Shown here: piece after piece, positions 16,244 through 24,824 of the stretch
Layout of the letters: every line of letters starts with the position of its first letter
Position numbering within the stretch: the first letter of the stretch is position 1
Assembly: GCA_903899945.1 (NCBI GenBank)
Contig: CAIULA010000022.1
Span: 18,487-82,486 of the forward strand
Length of the DNA stretch: 64,000 nt
Direction: 5' to 3'
Source of the DNA: an uncultured Alphaproteobacteria bacterium
Lineage (GTDB): Bacteria > Pseudomonadota > Alphaproteobacteria > Paracaedibacterales > CAIULA01
The notes under the pieces: generated by a model
What the model saw: the letters and a program-made list of their open reading frames with translations, nothing else
What the model was told of the DNA's origin: nothing
The model's database searches: none
Position numbers and translations under genes: made by a program

Positions 16244-16755
16244 ATAAGAATCGTTTAAATAGAATCGGTGTTTTTTTTGGGCTTGGAGTTGCTTCAATGA
16301 CTTTAAGCGGGTGCGATAGTTTTCGTAATACCTTTGGACTCGATCATTATCAGCCTGATGAATTTAAGGTTTCAGAAAATCCTCCTTTAAGCATACCAAA
16401 GGATTATAAATTACGTCCTCCGGCAGGGAGTGGTAATGGATCTGAAAGCGTTGCATCTGCACCTTCCGGAGCACAGGCTCAAAATCTATTATTAGGCTCT
16501 TCAGGTTCTCCGGTTGCGTCTGCTTCAAAAAACCAAGGTGAGCAAAATTTGCTTGCAATGGTTTCTAGCCAACAGCAGGCGGTACCTGATATTCGAGAAA
16601 CAGTTAATCGTGAAGCAGCTGTTTCCACAAATCTTTCTGATTCTTTGATTCAAAAAATTATGAGCTGGAAAGAAGAGGCGGCGCGTAACATTTCTTCTAT
16701 TAATGGAGAGTCTACATCAACCGCATCAGCAAATAGTCAAGCAAATCATCAATGA
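16240..16755 (+). CDS. DUF3035 family outer-membrane lipoprotein
   Basis: The ATG at 16240 overlaps the lspA stop and gives a lipoprotein signal peptide ending in the lipobox LSGC, with Cys near residue 25. The conserved DEFKVSENPPLSIPKDYKLRPP (in two parts: DEFKV, and PPLSIPKDYKLRPP) is the hallmark of DUF3035. This alphaproteobacterial family is found between lspA and M16 peptidase genes and is thought to be linked to outer-membrane assembly. The rest is Ser/Ala/Gln-rich and probably disordered. The last codons overlap the start of the M16 gene. Confidence 0.85.
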   Translation: MNKNRLNRIGVFFGLGVASMTLSGCDSFRNTFGLDHYQPDEFKVSENPPLSIPKDYKLRPPAGSGNGSESVASAPSGAQAQNLLLGSSGSPVASASKNQGEQNLLAMVSSQQQAVPDIRETVNREAAVSTNLSDSLIQKIMSWKEEAARNISSINGESTSTASANSQANHQ

Positions 16756-18149
16756 ATAAAAGACTGATCTTTTTGACATGTGTATCCGGTATTGCTTTAG
16801 CAATTTTTGCAGGATTGAGCATCAAAAAACGATATCAATCGACGTCAGATATTCCCTTAACACAAGCGCAGGATTCTATGACAACATCTCCCCTTCCGCT
16901 CCAAGAGTTAAAAACCTCTTTAGGGAATGCTATTTGGTTTGTTCCAACTGAAATTCCTGTGATTAGCATTAACATTACGTTTCGTCATTCAGGTGACAAA
17001 AATTGTCCCTCTGAATTTCCTGGTCTAACGGACTTGGTTGCGGCTTTACTAGACGAGGGGGCCGGCCCTTATGACAGCCAGGGCTTTAAAAAAGCTTTAT
17101 TAGAAAAAAATATTAACCTTTCTATTTCTTCTAACAGAGATAACTTTACTATTGCATTTCGGACTGTAAAGGAAAATTTGAAAGCAGCGCTTGATTTGAT
17201 TCAGGCAATGTTAACGGCTCCCCTCTTTGCAGAAGAGGATATGAGGCGTGTAAAGGAGCAAATCACAGCTAGTTTGCAGCAGTCTTTGCATATGCCTCAG
17301 CCTATAGCCAGAGAAACTTTACAGAAAAATGTCTATGGCGAAAATCATCCTTACTATAAGAGCATAAAGGATCGACTTAGAGTTCTTCCTAGTATATCTG
17401 GTGATCAACTTAAAAATTATATGAAAAAAGCTTTCACGCAATCGAACTTAGAAGTCATTGTTTGTGGGGCGGCTTCGGAAGATGAGATCGTAAAGGAAAT
17501 AGAAGGTACATTTAAGGTTTTGCCAAAAGGAGAACTGCTCTCAAGGCCGGAACCTCTTCCTTTGCAGAATTTAGGAAAAACTTATTCGGTGTCAATGGAT
17601 ATTCCACAGACGCTTATTTATTTCGTTCAATCGGGTATCCCTCGTTTAGATCCTGATATTTATGCACTTTTGGTTGGTATGCGAATTTTGGGTAGTGGGG
17701 ATTTTGAGTCTCGTTTGTGGCAGCAGATCCGTGAAAAGCGAGGCTTGGCTTATTTTTGTAGTGCTGATATTGCAACCAGTGCTCTTGCTAATGTTATCAT
17801 GGGAGCTACAGCCACTAAGACTGAAAGTGTTGATGAGGTTATTGGTTTAATTAAGGAAGAATGGAAAAAAATTCTTGATAAAGGAATTACTCCGGAAGAG
17901 CTTGATTTTCACAAAAAGAACATAACAGGGTCTTATCCTTTATCTTTTGGTTCAACCCTTAGCATTGTTGGAACGCTTGCTAGTTATAGAAATGATAACT
18001 TCCCCATCGATTATATTAAAACACGTAATTCTAATTTTGAGAAATTAACAGTTGATGATGTTAACAAATCGCTTCGGAAAGTTTTAAATCCTGACCTTTT
18101 AACATTTATCATTGTGGGTCGATTAGCGCTTAAAACGGGAATAAAATGA
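16752..18149 (+). CDS. M16B peptidase family, non-catalytic subunit
   Basis: The protein has an N-terminal membrane or signal segment (residues 4-23) and the M16 fold. Where the active enzyme has HxxEH, it reads GLTDLVAALLDEGAG, so zinc binding is lost. Its second half keeps the substrate-binding pattern LGSGDFESRLWQQIREKRGLAY, with the R/Y pair. The next gene has HxxEH but lacks the R/Y pair, so the two proteins complete each other, as in heterodimeric M16B peptidases. It overlaps the lipoprotein gene and the next M16 gene by 4 bp each. It probably acts in the periplasm. Confidence 0.85.
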   Translation: MNKRLIFLTCVSGIALAIFAGLSIKKRYQSTSDIPLTQAQDSMTTSPLPLQELKTSLGNAIWFVPTEIPVISINITFRHSGDKNCPSEFPGLTDLVAALLDEGAGPYDSQGFKKALLEKNINLSISSNRDNFTIAFRTVKENLKAALDLIQAMLTAPLFAEEDMRRVKEQITASLQQSLHMPQPIARETLQKNVYGENHPYYKSIKDRLRVLPSISGDQLKNYMKKAFTQSNLEVIVCGAASEDEIVKEIEGTFKVLPKGELLSRPEPLPLQNLGKTYSVSMDIPQTLIYFVQSGIPRLDPDIYALLVGMRILGSGDFESRLWQQIREKRGLAYFCSADIATSALANVIMGATATKTESVDEVIGLIKEEWKKILDKGITPEELDFHKKNITGSYPLSFGSTLSIVGTLASYRNDNFPIDYIKTRNSNFEKLTVDDVNKSLRKVLNPDLLTFIIVGRLALKTGIK

Positions 18150-19471
18150 AAAATATTTTCCGTCTCAGTTTTTTATTGTTAATTCTATTTATGGGGCAAA
18201 GTATGGCCGGTATATTTAATCCACAAGTACAAACTTTGCCAAATGGTTTAAAGGTTATTGTTGTTCCAAATGACATGGCGCCCATTGTTAATGTTGGTGT
18301 TCTTTATATGGTTGGTACTGCAGATGATCCGCCAAATCTGGTCGGGATTTCTCATTTTTTAGAACACATGATGTTTAAAGGAACGAACACCGTACCAACA
18401 TCTGAGTTTAAAAAAACAATTTTGACATATGGTGGCAGCACAAACGCATCAACTAGCTTCGACTATACACTTTATAACACAGAGATCGCTAAAGAACATT
18501 TAGAGCTCATTTTAAAATTTGAAGCGGATCGCATGGTTAACCTTGCTTTTACTGAGGCTGAAGTGAAGTCAGAAAAAGATGTAGTTTGGGAAGAAAGGCG
18601 TATGCGTTTTGACAATCACCCCTTTGGCCAAGCCTATGAAGTTTTACTAAGAGCGCTGAGTTGGTATCACCCCTATGGAGTGCCTCCTATTGGTTATCCT
18701 GCTCATATTCAAAACTACAGCTATGAAGCCGTGCGCAATCATTACAATACATGGTACGCGCCCAATAATGCGGTTTTAATTGTTGCTGGAAAAACCACGC
18801 TTGCTGAGGTTATGAAGCTTGCGGAAAAGCATTTTGGTTCTTTGCCCTCAAAGAAAATCCCGTTAAGGGCTAGAACGCCAGAGCCTTCTCACCTTGGGAT
18901 TACTCAACATATTGAGCAAAAAAATCCTAGAAATTCTTTGATTTTATTAAATTGTTATTATCAGTCTCCTGGTCATAAAGGAGAGGGAAAAGAGCATTAT
19001 TATCCATTGATTGTTCTCTCTCAAATTTTAGGCGGCAATAGTACGACAGAGTTTTATAAGGTTCTTGTCGAAGAAAAGAAACTAGCAATTGCTGTAGGGT
19101 CTAGCTATGAAGGGGACAGCTTTGACCCTCGTCCTTTTAGTATAGCGGCAACACTTGCCCCACATATGGATGTTGCCACTTTTAAAAAAGAACTGGCGAT
19201 AACGCTTCAAAACATAACGGAAAAGGGTGTTAGTGAAGAAGAGCTTAGGAAGGCGAAGAGAGATCTTTTGGCTCAGCTAGCTTTCATCAGAGATGGTAAC
19301 GGTAGCACTTTGAATGTCTTTACCGGCCTTGCCTGCGATTTCACCGTTGAAGAAATCGAAAAATGGGGCGATTATATTCAATCCGTAACTTTGGAGCAAG
19401 TCCACGCGGCAGCAAAGCTTGTTTTAGGTGCATCCCCGATTGTGACAATGGATTTATATCCTGAGAAGTGA
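18146..19471 (+). CDS. M16B zinc metallopeptidase, catalytic subunit
   Basis: A signal peptide (residues 1-21, ending SMA) precedes an M16 domain with the zinc motif HFLEHMMFKGT (HxxEH, near residues 69-73) and the downstream glutamate region EAEVKSEKDVVWEERRMR. Its C-terminal half has LGGNSTTEFYKVLVEEKKLAIAV in place of the usual R-x-x-GLAY, so the substrate-binding Arg/Tyr pair is missing. The upstream subunit retains it, hence a heterodimer is expected. Order lspA-lipoprotein-M16-M16 is typical of alphaproteobacteria. The physiological substrate is unknown; peptide clearance in the periplasm is the common view. Confidence 0.9.
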   Translation: MKNIFRLSFLLLILFMGQSMAGIFNPQVQTLPNGLKVIVVPNDMAPIVNVGVLYMVGTADDPPNLVGISHFLEHMMFKGTNTVPTSEFKKTILTYGGSTNASTSFDYTLYNTEIAKEHLELILKFEADRMVNLAFTEAEVKSEKDVVWEERRMRFDNHPFGQAYEVLLRALSWYHPYGVPPIGYPAHIQNYSYEAVRNHYNTWYAPNNAVLIVAGKTTLAEVMKLAEKHFGSLPSKKIPLRARTPEPSHLGITQHIEQKNPRNSLILLNCYYQSPGHKGEGKEHYYPLIVLSQILGGNSTTEFYKVLVEEKKLAIAVGSSYEGDSFDPRPFSIAATLAPHMDVATFKKELAITLQNITEKGVSEEELRKAKRDLLAQLAFIRDGNGSTLNVFTGLACDFTVEEIEKWGDYIQSVTLEQVHAAAKLVLGASPIVTMDLYPEK

Positions 19472-19621
19472 TTCTTTAAACGTCCTAAACTCTGGCTGAA
19501 GATAAGTAAAAAAATACTTCCGCATACTATTATGTTAATACGTTAATTTTCTCAAGAAACTTTTTAACAGAAAAATGCTGTGCTAATGTAATAAATATTA
19601 AGGCATAGATAGGTATTTCCT

Positions 19622-20578
19622 TTGTCACTGCAAACCAAAATCACAGCATCTTCTATGTCGAAAGCATTAGAAGAAGTCAAAACTGTTCTTGGCCAAGATG
19701 CAATTATTGTTGCAACTGAGGAAAGAGACGGGCAGATTACGTTGACTGCAATACCAAAAGAAAATTCCAAGCCTTTTTCTGCATCACCAGAGGAGTCTTC
19801 AGAGTTTTTATATCCTGATGCTTTAGCGGCGATTAAGGCAGTTTGTGATATTTGTGATGCTCATCAACTGGGGCATACCTTTTGCGATCAATGGTTAAAA
19901 GAGTTGTCTCGTGATTTTTCTGTTATGCCTGTTGGGATCACACGGTCTTTGGCTGCAATTGTTCCTTTTTGCCCATCTTGGCTTGAGGAGGTTTCAACCA
20001 AACAGCCTATTATTCTTGTGGGTCCACCTGGTTCTGGCAAAACCGTTATGCTTGCAAAAATTGCAGCTGTTTTATTATCTCAAAAAAGAAAGATTAAAGT
20101 TTTAACCCTAGATACTGTTAAGGCCGGAGGAGCCATGCAGCTTCAGTCTTATTTAGAAGCGATGAATCAAAAGCTTTTGATAGGCGAGGCCCATTTAAAA
20201 GCTGTTCTTGAAAGCTGTGACTCTTTGGAAAATGATGAAGTTGTTTTAATTGATACGCCCGGCATTAATATTATGAATGAAGAGGATCAAAATTTTCTTT
20301 ACCGTTTTTCCCATCAGGTTAATTCACCTTTAACTTTAGTTTTGGCAGCTGATATGAATCCTATGGATGCTGAAGAAATTGCTAAGAATTTTTACTTTTT
20401 TAATACTCGGTACTTGATTACCACCAGAATGGATGTGACGAAACGCTATGGCGGTTTTTTAAGTGCAGCAAAGGCTTGCAGCCTTCAAGTCATCGCCTAT
20501 AGCAACACCCCCACCATCGGTGAGGGTTTGCATTCCTTGACGGTAGATCAGATGATTGGGTACTTAAGGCCTGTTTAA
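19622..20578 (+). CDS. flhF: FlhF-like SRP-family GTPase
   Basis: The N-terminus (SMSKALEEVKTVLGQDAIIVATEE) matches the FlhF N-terminal segment. The NG domain shows G1 GPPGSGKT (134-141), the LDTVKAGGAMQLQSY region, DTPG in place of DTAG and TTRMDVTKRYGG near the end. FlhF sets flagellar number and pole position in flagellated bacteria. At 318 aa it is compact. No flagellar gene is in this window, so it is isolated. The TTG at 19622 is used because it keeps the full family N-terminus; MSK at 19655 is the alternative. A small palindrome near 20594-20616 may end its transcript. Confidence 0.75.
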   Translation: MSLQTKITASSMSKALEEVKTVLGQDAIIVATEERDGQITLTAIPKENSKPFSASPEESSEFLYPDALAAIKAVCDICDAHQLGHTFCDQWLKELSRDFSVMPVGITRSLAAIVPFCPSWLEEVSTKQPIILVGPPGSGKTVMLAKIAAVLLSQKRKIKVLTLDTVKAGGAMQLQSYLEAMNQKLLIGEAHLKAVLESCDSLENDEVVLIDTPGINIMNEEDQNFLYRFSHQVNSPLTLVLAADMNPMDAEEIAKNFYFFNTRYLITTRMDVTKRYGGFLSAAKACSLQVIAYSNTPTIGEGLHSLTVDQMIGYLRPV

Positions 20579-20643
20579 GTTTTATCCTCCTAATACCAAA
20601 TGAATAAATTCATGGTGTTCTTTGTCATTGGTTTTATGCGTAT

Positions 20644-21819
20644 CTAAACAGGAGGGATTCTATTATTTCTTTCTAGAATTTCTTGAATTCGTTTGTATTC
20701 TTCGTCAGAGTGATGTTCTTTTGGGCTGCATGCATCGTGAAGCTCAAGGAGAGTATCATTAATTTTTCGAAATTCATCATATTTTAAGTAATCTTTTTGG
20801 AAAAGGCGGTAATGTATATTAATTTCAGCAAGGGCATGTTCAGGATCAGTCAAATGACAAGGTTTCATGTTTAGTCCTGTGCCCCAGGAATTGGACAAAT
20901 CGTCTTTTATTTGGTAATCAGGTAAAGCTTGACCTGAACTACTTACCATAATTCCTAAATCCTCAACAAACGATCTTGGTTCATTACTGTTTTGTAGTTT
21001 AGGTTTTTGAACATAGGGAATGTAGTACTGAGTTCCACCGCCTACCAAGTACTCAAATAGTTGATCTGGATTTTTCTTTAAATTTTCCGCAGATCGTACT
21101 AGAACGTCTGAGTCATTAGGTTCAGTTAACCGCGGGAAAATATGTGAAGGCAAAGACCTAAAAGATTGATCTGATGGAGTTGCAACTTTCGGGGCTACAA
21201 GGCCATAATGACATACCCAATCAAGTTCTTTATCAATACCTACAACCGCAACTCCGGTATAAGCATGCCAAACGTTTAAAGTAGCCAATCTTCTTCGATT
21301 GCAAGATAAAATAGGATTAAGTATGGCCTCAACAGCAGGGGAAAACCACCTTAAAGGAAAAGGCATATTCTTGGATGCAAAGTCGAGAACTACATTATGT
21401 GGATAAAGCGCAACTAAAATTTTTCTTGTTTCAGTTTTTCCATCTATTGGGATTTTATGCCCATTTGCAAAACTATGTTTGAGGCTTGAATTTGAGTTAG
21501 AAGGATAAGGGTCCTCTCCAAATCTTAAAGGTAATAAAGGCTTTCCTGCTTTCAATTTCATTCTTTCAAACAATTCATTATCAAATTTACTATATGCAGA
21601 ATCTCCAAAGGTTAATTTATATCCATCATATCCAAGATGATTTAATCTTCTGTCAGATAAGAGTTTTACATGAGCTTGTGAATAGGCTGGAGGTATTAAT
21701 CTTCGTGAGCTGTAAATTACCTCCTTAAAAAGTTCCCCCAAGTGAAGGCTCTGAGCTGAATTGCCGGGGGAATTAGTAATAAAAAAATAAATAATAATCA
21801 TACAAAAAGATTTTTTCAT
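20644..21819 (-). CDS. Secreted protein of unknown function (391 aa)
   Basis: The ATG at 21819, four bases after the upstream stop and with SD AAAAGGAAA, gives a clear signal peptide: MKKSF, a hydrophobic core, and a cut near NSAQS. The frame is open further upstream but that part overlaps the previous gene. The mature protein is about 370 residues, mixed alpha/beta in appearance, with a VWHAYTGVAVVGID segment near the middle and a charged helical C-terminus. I recognise no domain. It is the second gene of a two-gene operon whose promoter region carries the operator array shared with the LuxR-NB-ARC gene. It may be an effector or surface protein. Confidence 0.7.
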   Translation of the reverse strand: MKKSFCMIIIYFFITNSPGNSAQSLHLGELFKEVIYSSRRLIPPAYSQAHVKLLSDRRLNHLGYDGYKLTFGDSAYSKFDNELFERMKLKAGKPLLPLRFGEDPYPSNSNSSLKHSFANGHKIPIDGKTETRKILVALYPHNVVLDFASKNMPFPLRWFSPAVEAILNPILSCNRRRLATLNVWHAYTGVAVVGIDKELDWVCHYGLVAPKVATPSDQSFRSLPSHIFPRLTEPNDSDVLVRSAENLKKNPDQLFEYLVGGGTQYYIPYVQKPKLQNSNEPRSFVEDLGIMVSSSGQALPDYQIKDDLSNSWGTGLNMKPCHLTDPEHALAEINIHYRLFQKDYLKYDEFRKINDTLLELHDACSPKEHHSDEEYKRIQEILERNNRIPPV

Positions 21820-21823
21820 GAAG

Positions 21824-22492
21824 CTATTTCCTTTTAACGAGCTCAATCATCGCTTCTACTCTGCTACTGTACGGGGCATCTGAAATTCCGACTTCCTTCT
21901 CAAAGTCTCTAACAACTTTTGTAAACTTCTTTATTGGACGTTCTAATGAGGTCAAATCTTTTCCCAAGCTAATCAAATCCGTTAATTTCCAGGTCCAGGA
22001 GCTGATAAATACGTCAAGATCTCGGGAGTATCCTATGTCTTTATACCCTTTTAGATTCTTTATCGTATTGCACACTTTGGTTCCCATAAAAGCAAGACCT
22101 GAATCAACAGCGCAGATTTCTGTGTTCCCATTGTTTAAGAATGCTTCTATAGCTTCATCTAGTGGTAGGTCAAAAAAATCCCTACCATCATGCGCCGAAA
22201 CTGAAAAAGTTCTGCGGGTATCTAAACTTTTTCTTGATACTTTGTGAAAATCAACAACAGGGTCAGATACTTTTGAAAAGTATCGCTTAGCAGTATGAGC
22301 TGGGAGATTGTGCGCAGGGACGGGAGGTTGAAAAGTCGAAAGAGGGGCCAATTGTCTAAAAGAACTCATCGCACGTCTGGCTGCCGGAACACCAAACTCA
22401 GCCAGTTCTTTCACCACAGTACCAGCTGCGTATCCTGTTGATTGTAAACTTAAGCACAATAAGGGAATTCCCAATAATATTTTTTTAAACAT
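21824..22492 (-). CDS. Secreted protein of unknown function (222 aa)
   Basis: A signal peptide (MFKKILLGIPLLCLSLQ..., cut near GYAA) is followed by a proline-rich stretch (residues 50-70) and a mostly helical C-terminal half. The SD TTAGGAGG lies 6-7 nt before the ATG at 22492. No domain is recognised. It leads an operon with the 391-aa secreted protein. The promoter lies in the same 300-bp divergent region as the LuxR-NB-ARC gene, which suggests that this regulator controls it. Confidence 0.75.
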   Translation of the reverse strand: MFKKILLGIPLLCLSLQSTGYAAGTVVKELAEFGVPAARRAMSSFRQLAPLSTFQPPVPAHNLPAHTAKRYFSKVSDPVVDFHKVSRKSLDTRRTFSVSAHDGRDFFDLPLDEAIEAFLNNGNTEICAVDSGLAFMGTKVCNTIKNLKGYKDIGYSRDLDVFISSWTWKLTDLISLGKDLTSLERPIKKFTKVVRDFEKEVGISDAPYSSRVEAMIELVKRK

Positions 22493-22610
22493 TTTAGCCT
22501 CCTAATTTTATATATTCGTGATCGTGGAGCTTTTCTCTGCTCAACGTTATTTTAGATAACTAACATCCAGACAATGGATGTCCTGACTTATTCAACAAGC
22601 CATATGATAC

Positions 22611-22627
22611 TCCGTAATTTTTACGGA
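22611..22627. promoter_or_regulatory. Operator candidate C, perfect palindrome TCCGTAA-TTT-TTACGGA
   Basis: Perfect 17-bp dyad in the divergent region between the secreted-protein operon (minus) and the LuxR-NB-ARC gene (plus). It matches candidates A and B near the other LuxR-type gene. Confidence 0.6.
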
Positions 22628-22649
22628 TCCTATACGGAATAACACGCAG

Positions 22650-22703
22650 TTTGATGCGTAAATTTACTATGCGATTTAGGCCCTCCCTAGATTTGATGCG
22701 TAA
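22650..22703. promoter_or_regulatory. Operator candidates D and E, direct repeats TTTGATGCGTAA
   Basis: TTTGATGCGTAA occurs at 22650-22661 and again at 22692-22703, 42 bp apart, or four helical turns. Both contain TGCGTAA, one base off the left arm of candidate C. The first continues as ATT-TAC, so it resembles the same dyad. The three sites start at 22611, 22655 and 22697 (spacings 44 and 42), which places them on about the same DNA face. Confidence 0.5.
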
Positions 22704-22810
22704 GTAACCTAAAACTCCTCAAAGTAGAAAACAGATCCTCTTTTATAGTTCTATTTTATAGAAAAATGTGTGAAAAAAATGATAATCCGAATGCATAATG
22801 AAAAGTAAGT

Positions 22811-24022
22811 ATGGGAAATAAAACAGCGTTTGCTCGAGTCGCTGATAGGCCTTATTTAATTGAGGTGAACGGTCTGTATTTTACACAGAGAGAGGTTGAA
22901 ATCATTTCTCATTTGATGGGAGGGAAGAGCATAAAAACCATAGCGAATTCTTTAAATCTCTCTCCTAGAACAGTTGAGGTTTATTTAAATAAAATTAAAT
23001 CTAAAGTTAACAAGACATCACGTGATGGTATCATTGATTTTATAGAAAAATCTGGAAGACTATTGGATTTTAAGCAATATTACTTAACGAACATGAAAGG
23101 GTACGAGAACTCTTCAATCATTCGAGAAAATAGTGAGCTACAGGAAAAAATTGAACCACCTGAGGACAAAAATCTTTCCAGCTTTGCTAAGAGAAAATAC
23201 GTATTTGCTGTTTTAGCAATTAGTTTTTTATTGTCGAGTTCAATCTACTTTTCTGTATCTCTTGATAAATCAATCGATTCGATGCTTTTCTATCAGAAAA
23301 AACCTTTTATCCGACCAGAACTAGCGGTTCCTTCTAAAAAGGTTTTGCTAGAAAGATCTGAATTAATGACTCAGATAAAAAAGAAATTAAAGGGAAATGA
23401 AGGAATTCAAAAAATTGCTTTGGTTGGAAGCGTTGGTGCAGGGAAAACAGTCTTAGCTCGTCAATTTGTAAAGACTCAAAAGGCTTCTATTATTTGGGAA
23501 ATAAATGCTGAAACAAAGGAAACTCTGATCAGATCGTTTTTTGATTTTGCATATATGTTGGCTGAAAAAGAAAATAAAACTAAAGAAATCGAATTTATTG
23601 AAAATCTAGGGAGTCATGAAGAAAAAAAGATTCATCTTTTAGCACTCATACAAGAATATTTGAAAAACTGTCCGAATTGGCTTTTGATTTATGATGATGT
23701 AGATGACATTTCAGGGATTTATGCCTATTTGCCAAACGATTCCAAAGTTTGGGGAATTGGTAAAGTTATTATTACAACGAAAAATGAAAATATTAAAAAC
23801 TCAATATATCTAAAACCAGATCAAATCATTCATATTACAGAACTGAATAACGCAGATGCGCTGATGCTTTTTTCTAAAGTTCTTTATAATATAAAAAGCA
23901 ATAAACTATCATCGACTCAAAAAGAAAAACTTCTAAGCCTTTTAAAAGATGTTCCTTTTTTTCCTCTAGATATATCTATGCGTGCTCATCATTTGAAGAA
24001 TATGTATTTATCTAGAAAATAA
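22811..24022 (+). CDS. LuxR-type HTH / transmembrane / NB-ARC (STAND) fusion protein
   Basis: Residues 22-80 form a GerE/LuxR helix-turn-helix (FTQREVEIISHLMGGKSIKT and SPRTVEVYLNKIKSK). One membrane segment follows at about 130-150, preceded by KRK. From about 180 there is an NB-ARC-type ATPase: Walker A GSVGAGKT (206-213), Walker B LLIYDDVDD (291-299), KVIITTKNE, LNNADALMLF and FFPLDISM at the GLPL position. The protein ends at 403 with no TPR, WD or LRR sensor domain, so it is short for a STAND protein. The basic residues on the N-terminal side of the membrane segment place the HTH in the cytoplasm and, if the segment spans, the ATPase outside. The operator array C-E lies upstream. Confidence 0.8.
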   Translation: MGNKTAFARVADRPYLIEVNGLYFTQREVEIISHLMGGKSIKTIANSLNLSPRTVEVYLNKIKSKVNKTSRDGIIDFIEKSGRLLDFKQYYLTNMKGYENSSIIRENSELQEKIEPPEDKNLSSFAKRKYVFAVLAISFLLSSSIYFSVSLDKSIDSMLFYQKKPFIRPELAVPSKKVLLERSELMTQIKKKLKGNEGIQKIALVGSVGAGKTVLARQFVKTQKASIIWEINAETKETLIRSFFDFAYMLAEKENKTKEIEFIENLGSHEEKKIHLLALIQEYLKNCPNWLLIYDDVDDISGIYAYLPNDSKVWGIGKVIITTKNENIKNSIYLKPDQIIHITELNNADALMLFSKVLYNIKSNKLSSTQKEKLLSLLKDVPFFPLDISMRAHHLKNMYLSRK

Positions 24023-24061
24023 ATAACTTTTGGTTTTTTATAATTATGCAAATAATTTTAA

Positions 24062-24811
24062 CTACACCATTTCCATTCCACCGTTCACGTGCAAATTTTG
24101 CCCAGTTATGTAACTCGCTTCGCTGGATGCTAAAAAGGCAACGGTATTTGCGATTTCTTCAGGTTGTCCCATTCTTCCCATCGGGATCGAAGATGATATT
24201 TTTTCCTTAACGGTATCATTTAAAACCTCAGTCATTGCAGAGGCGATAAATCCAGGAGAGATCGAGTTTACCGTGATTCCACGGCTTGCAACTTCGTGGG
24301 CGATTGCTTTTGACATTCCCACAAGGCCCGCCTTAGAGGCGCAATAGTTCGCTTGGCCAGGATTACCCATGCTGCCAACAACAGAGCTGATGTTAATAAT
24401 ACGACCATAACGTCTTTTCATCATAGATTTAATGGCAGCTCTGCATAAACGAAAGCTTGCTGTAAGATTCACATCAATCACAGCCAGCCAGTCTTCGTCT
24501 TGCATACGCATTGCCAAACCATCGCGGGTTATGCCAGCGTTGTTGACCAAAATATCCACTTTACCCAAGATTTCTTCAGCTTTAGGAAAGAGTTTTTCAA
24601 GATCTTCGGCATCCGAAAGAGAGCAAGGCAGAACGATTGGATCATTATGGTATGTTGCTTGCAATTGATCAGCAAGCTCTTTTAAAACGCCTTCACGTGT
24701 TCCTGATAGGGCAACGCGTGCACCTTGCTTTGAAAGAGTATGAGCGATTGAACTTCCTATGCCGCCTGTGGCTCCGGTTATTAAAGCTGTATATGATTTT
24801 AAAGAAAACAT
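24062..24811 (-). CDS. fabG: FabG, 3-oxoacyl-ACP reductase
   Basis: FabG reduces 3-ketoacyl-ACP with NADPH in fatty-acid elongation. The SDR fold shows TGATGGIGSSIA (cofactor loop), NNAG, the catalytic ISSVVGSMGNPGQANYCASK (S, Y and K in order) and the ending ASYITGQNLHVNGGMEMV (in part). The ATG at 24811 with SD AAAAGGGC gives 249 aa, standard for FabG; the longer open frame overlaps fabD. It lies 13 bp after fabD in the run prx-addB-addA-trxA-tkt-gap-fabD-fabG, of which it is the last gene. Confidence 0.96.
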   Translation of the reverse strand: MFSLKSYTALITGATGGIGSSIAHTLSKQGARVALSGTREGVLKELADQLQATYHNDPIVLPCSLSDAEDLEKLFPKAEEILGKVDILVNNAGITRDGLAMRMQDEDWLAVIDVNLTASFRLCRAAIKSMMKRRYGRIINISSVVGSMGNPGQANYCASKAGLVGMSKAIAHEVASRGITVNSISPGFIASAMTEVLNDTVKEKISSSIPMGRMGQPEEIANTVAFLASSEASYITGQNLHVNGGMEMV

Positions 24812-24824
24812 AATTTTTGCCCTT

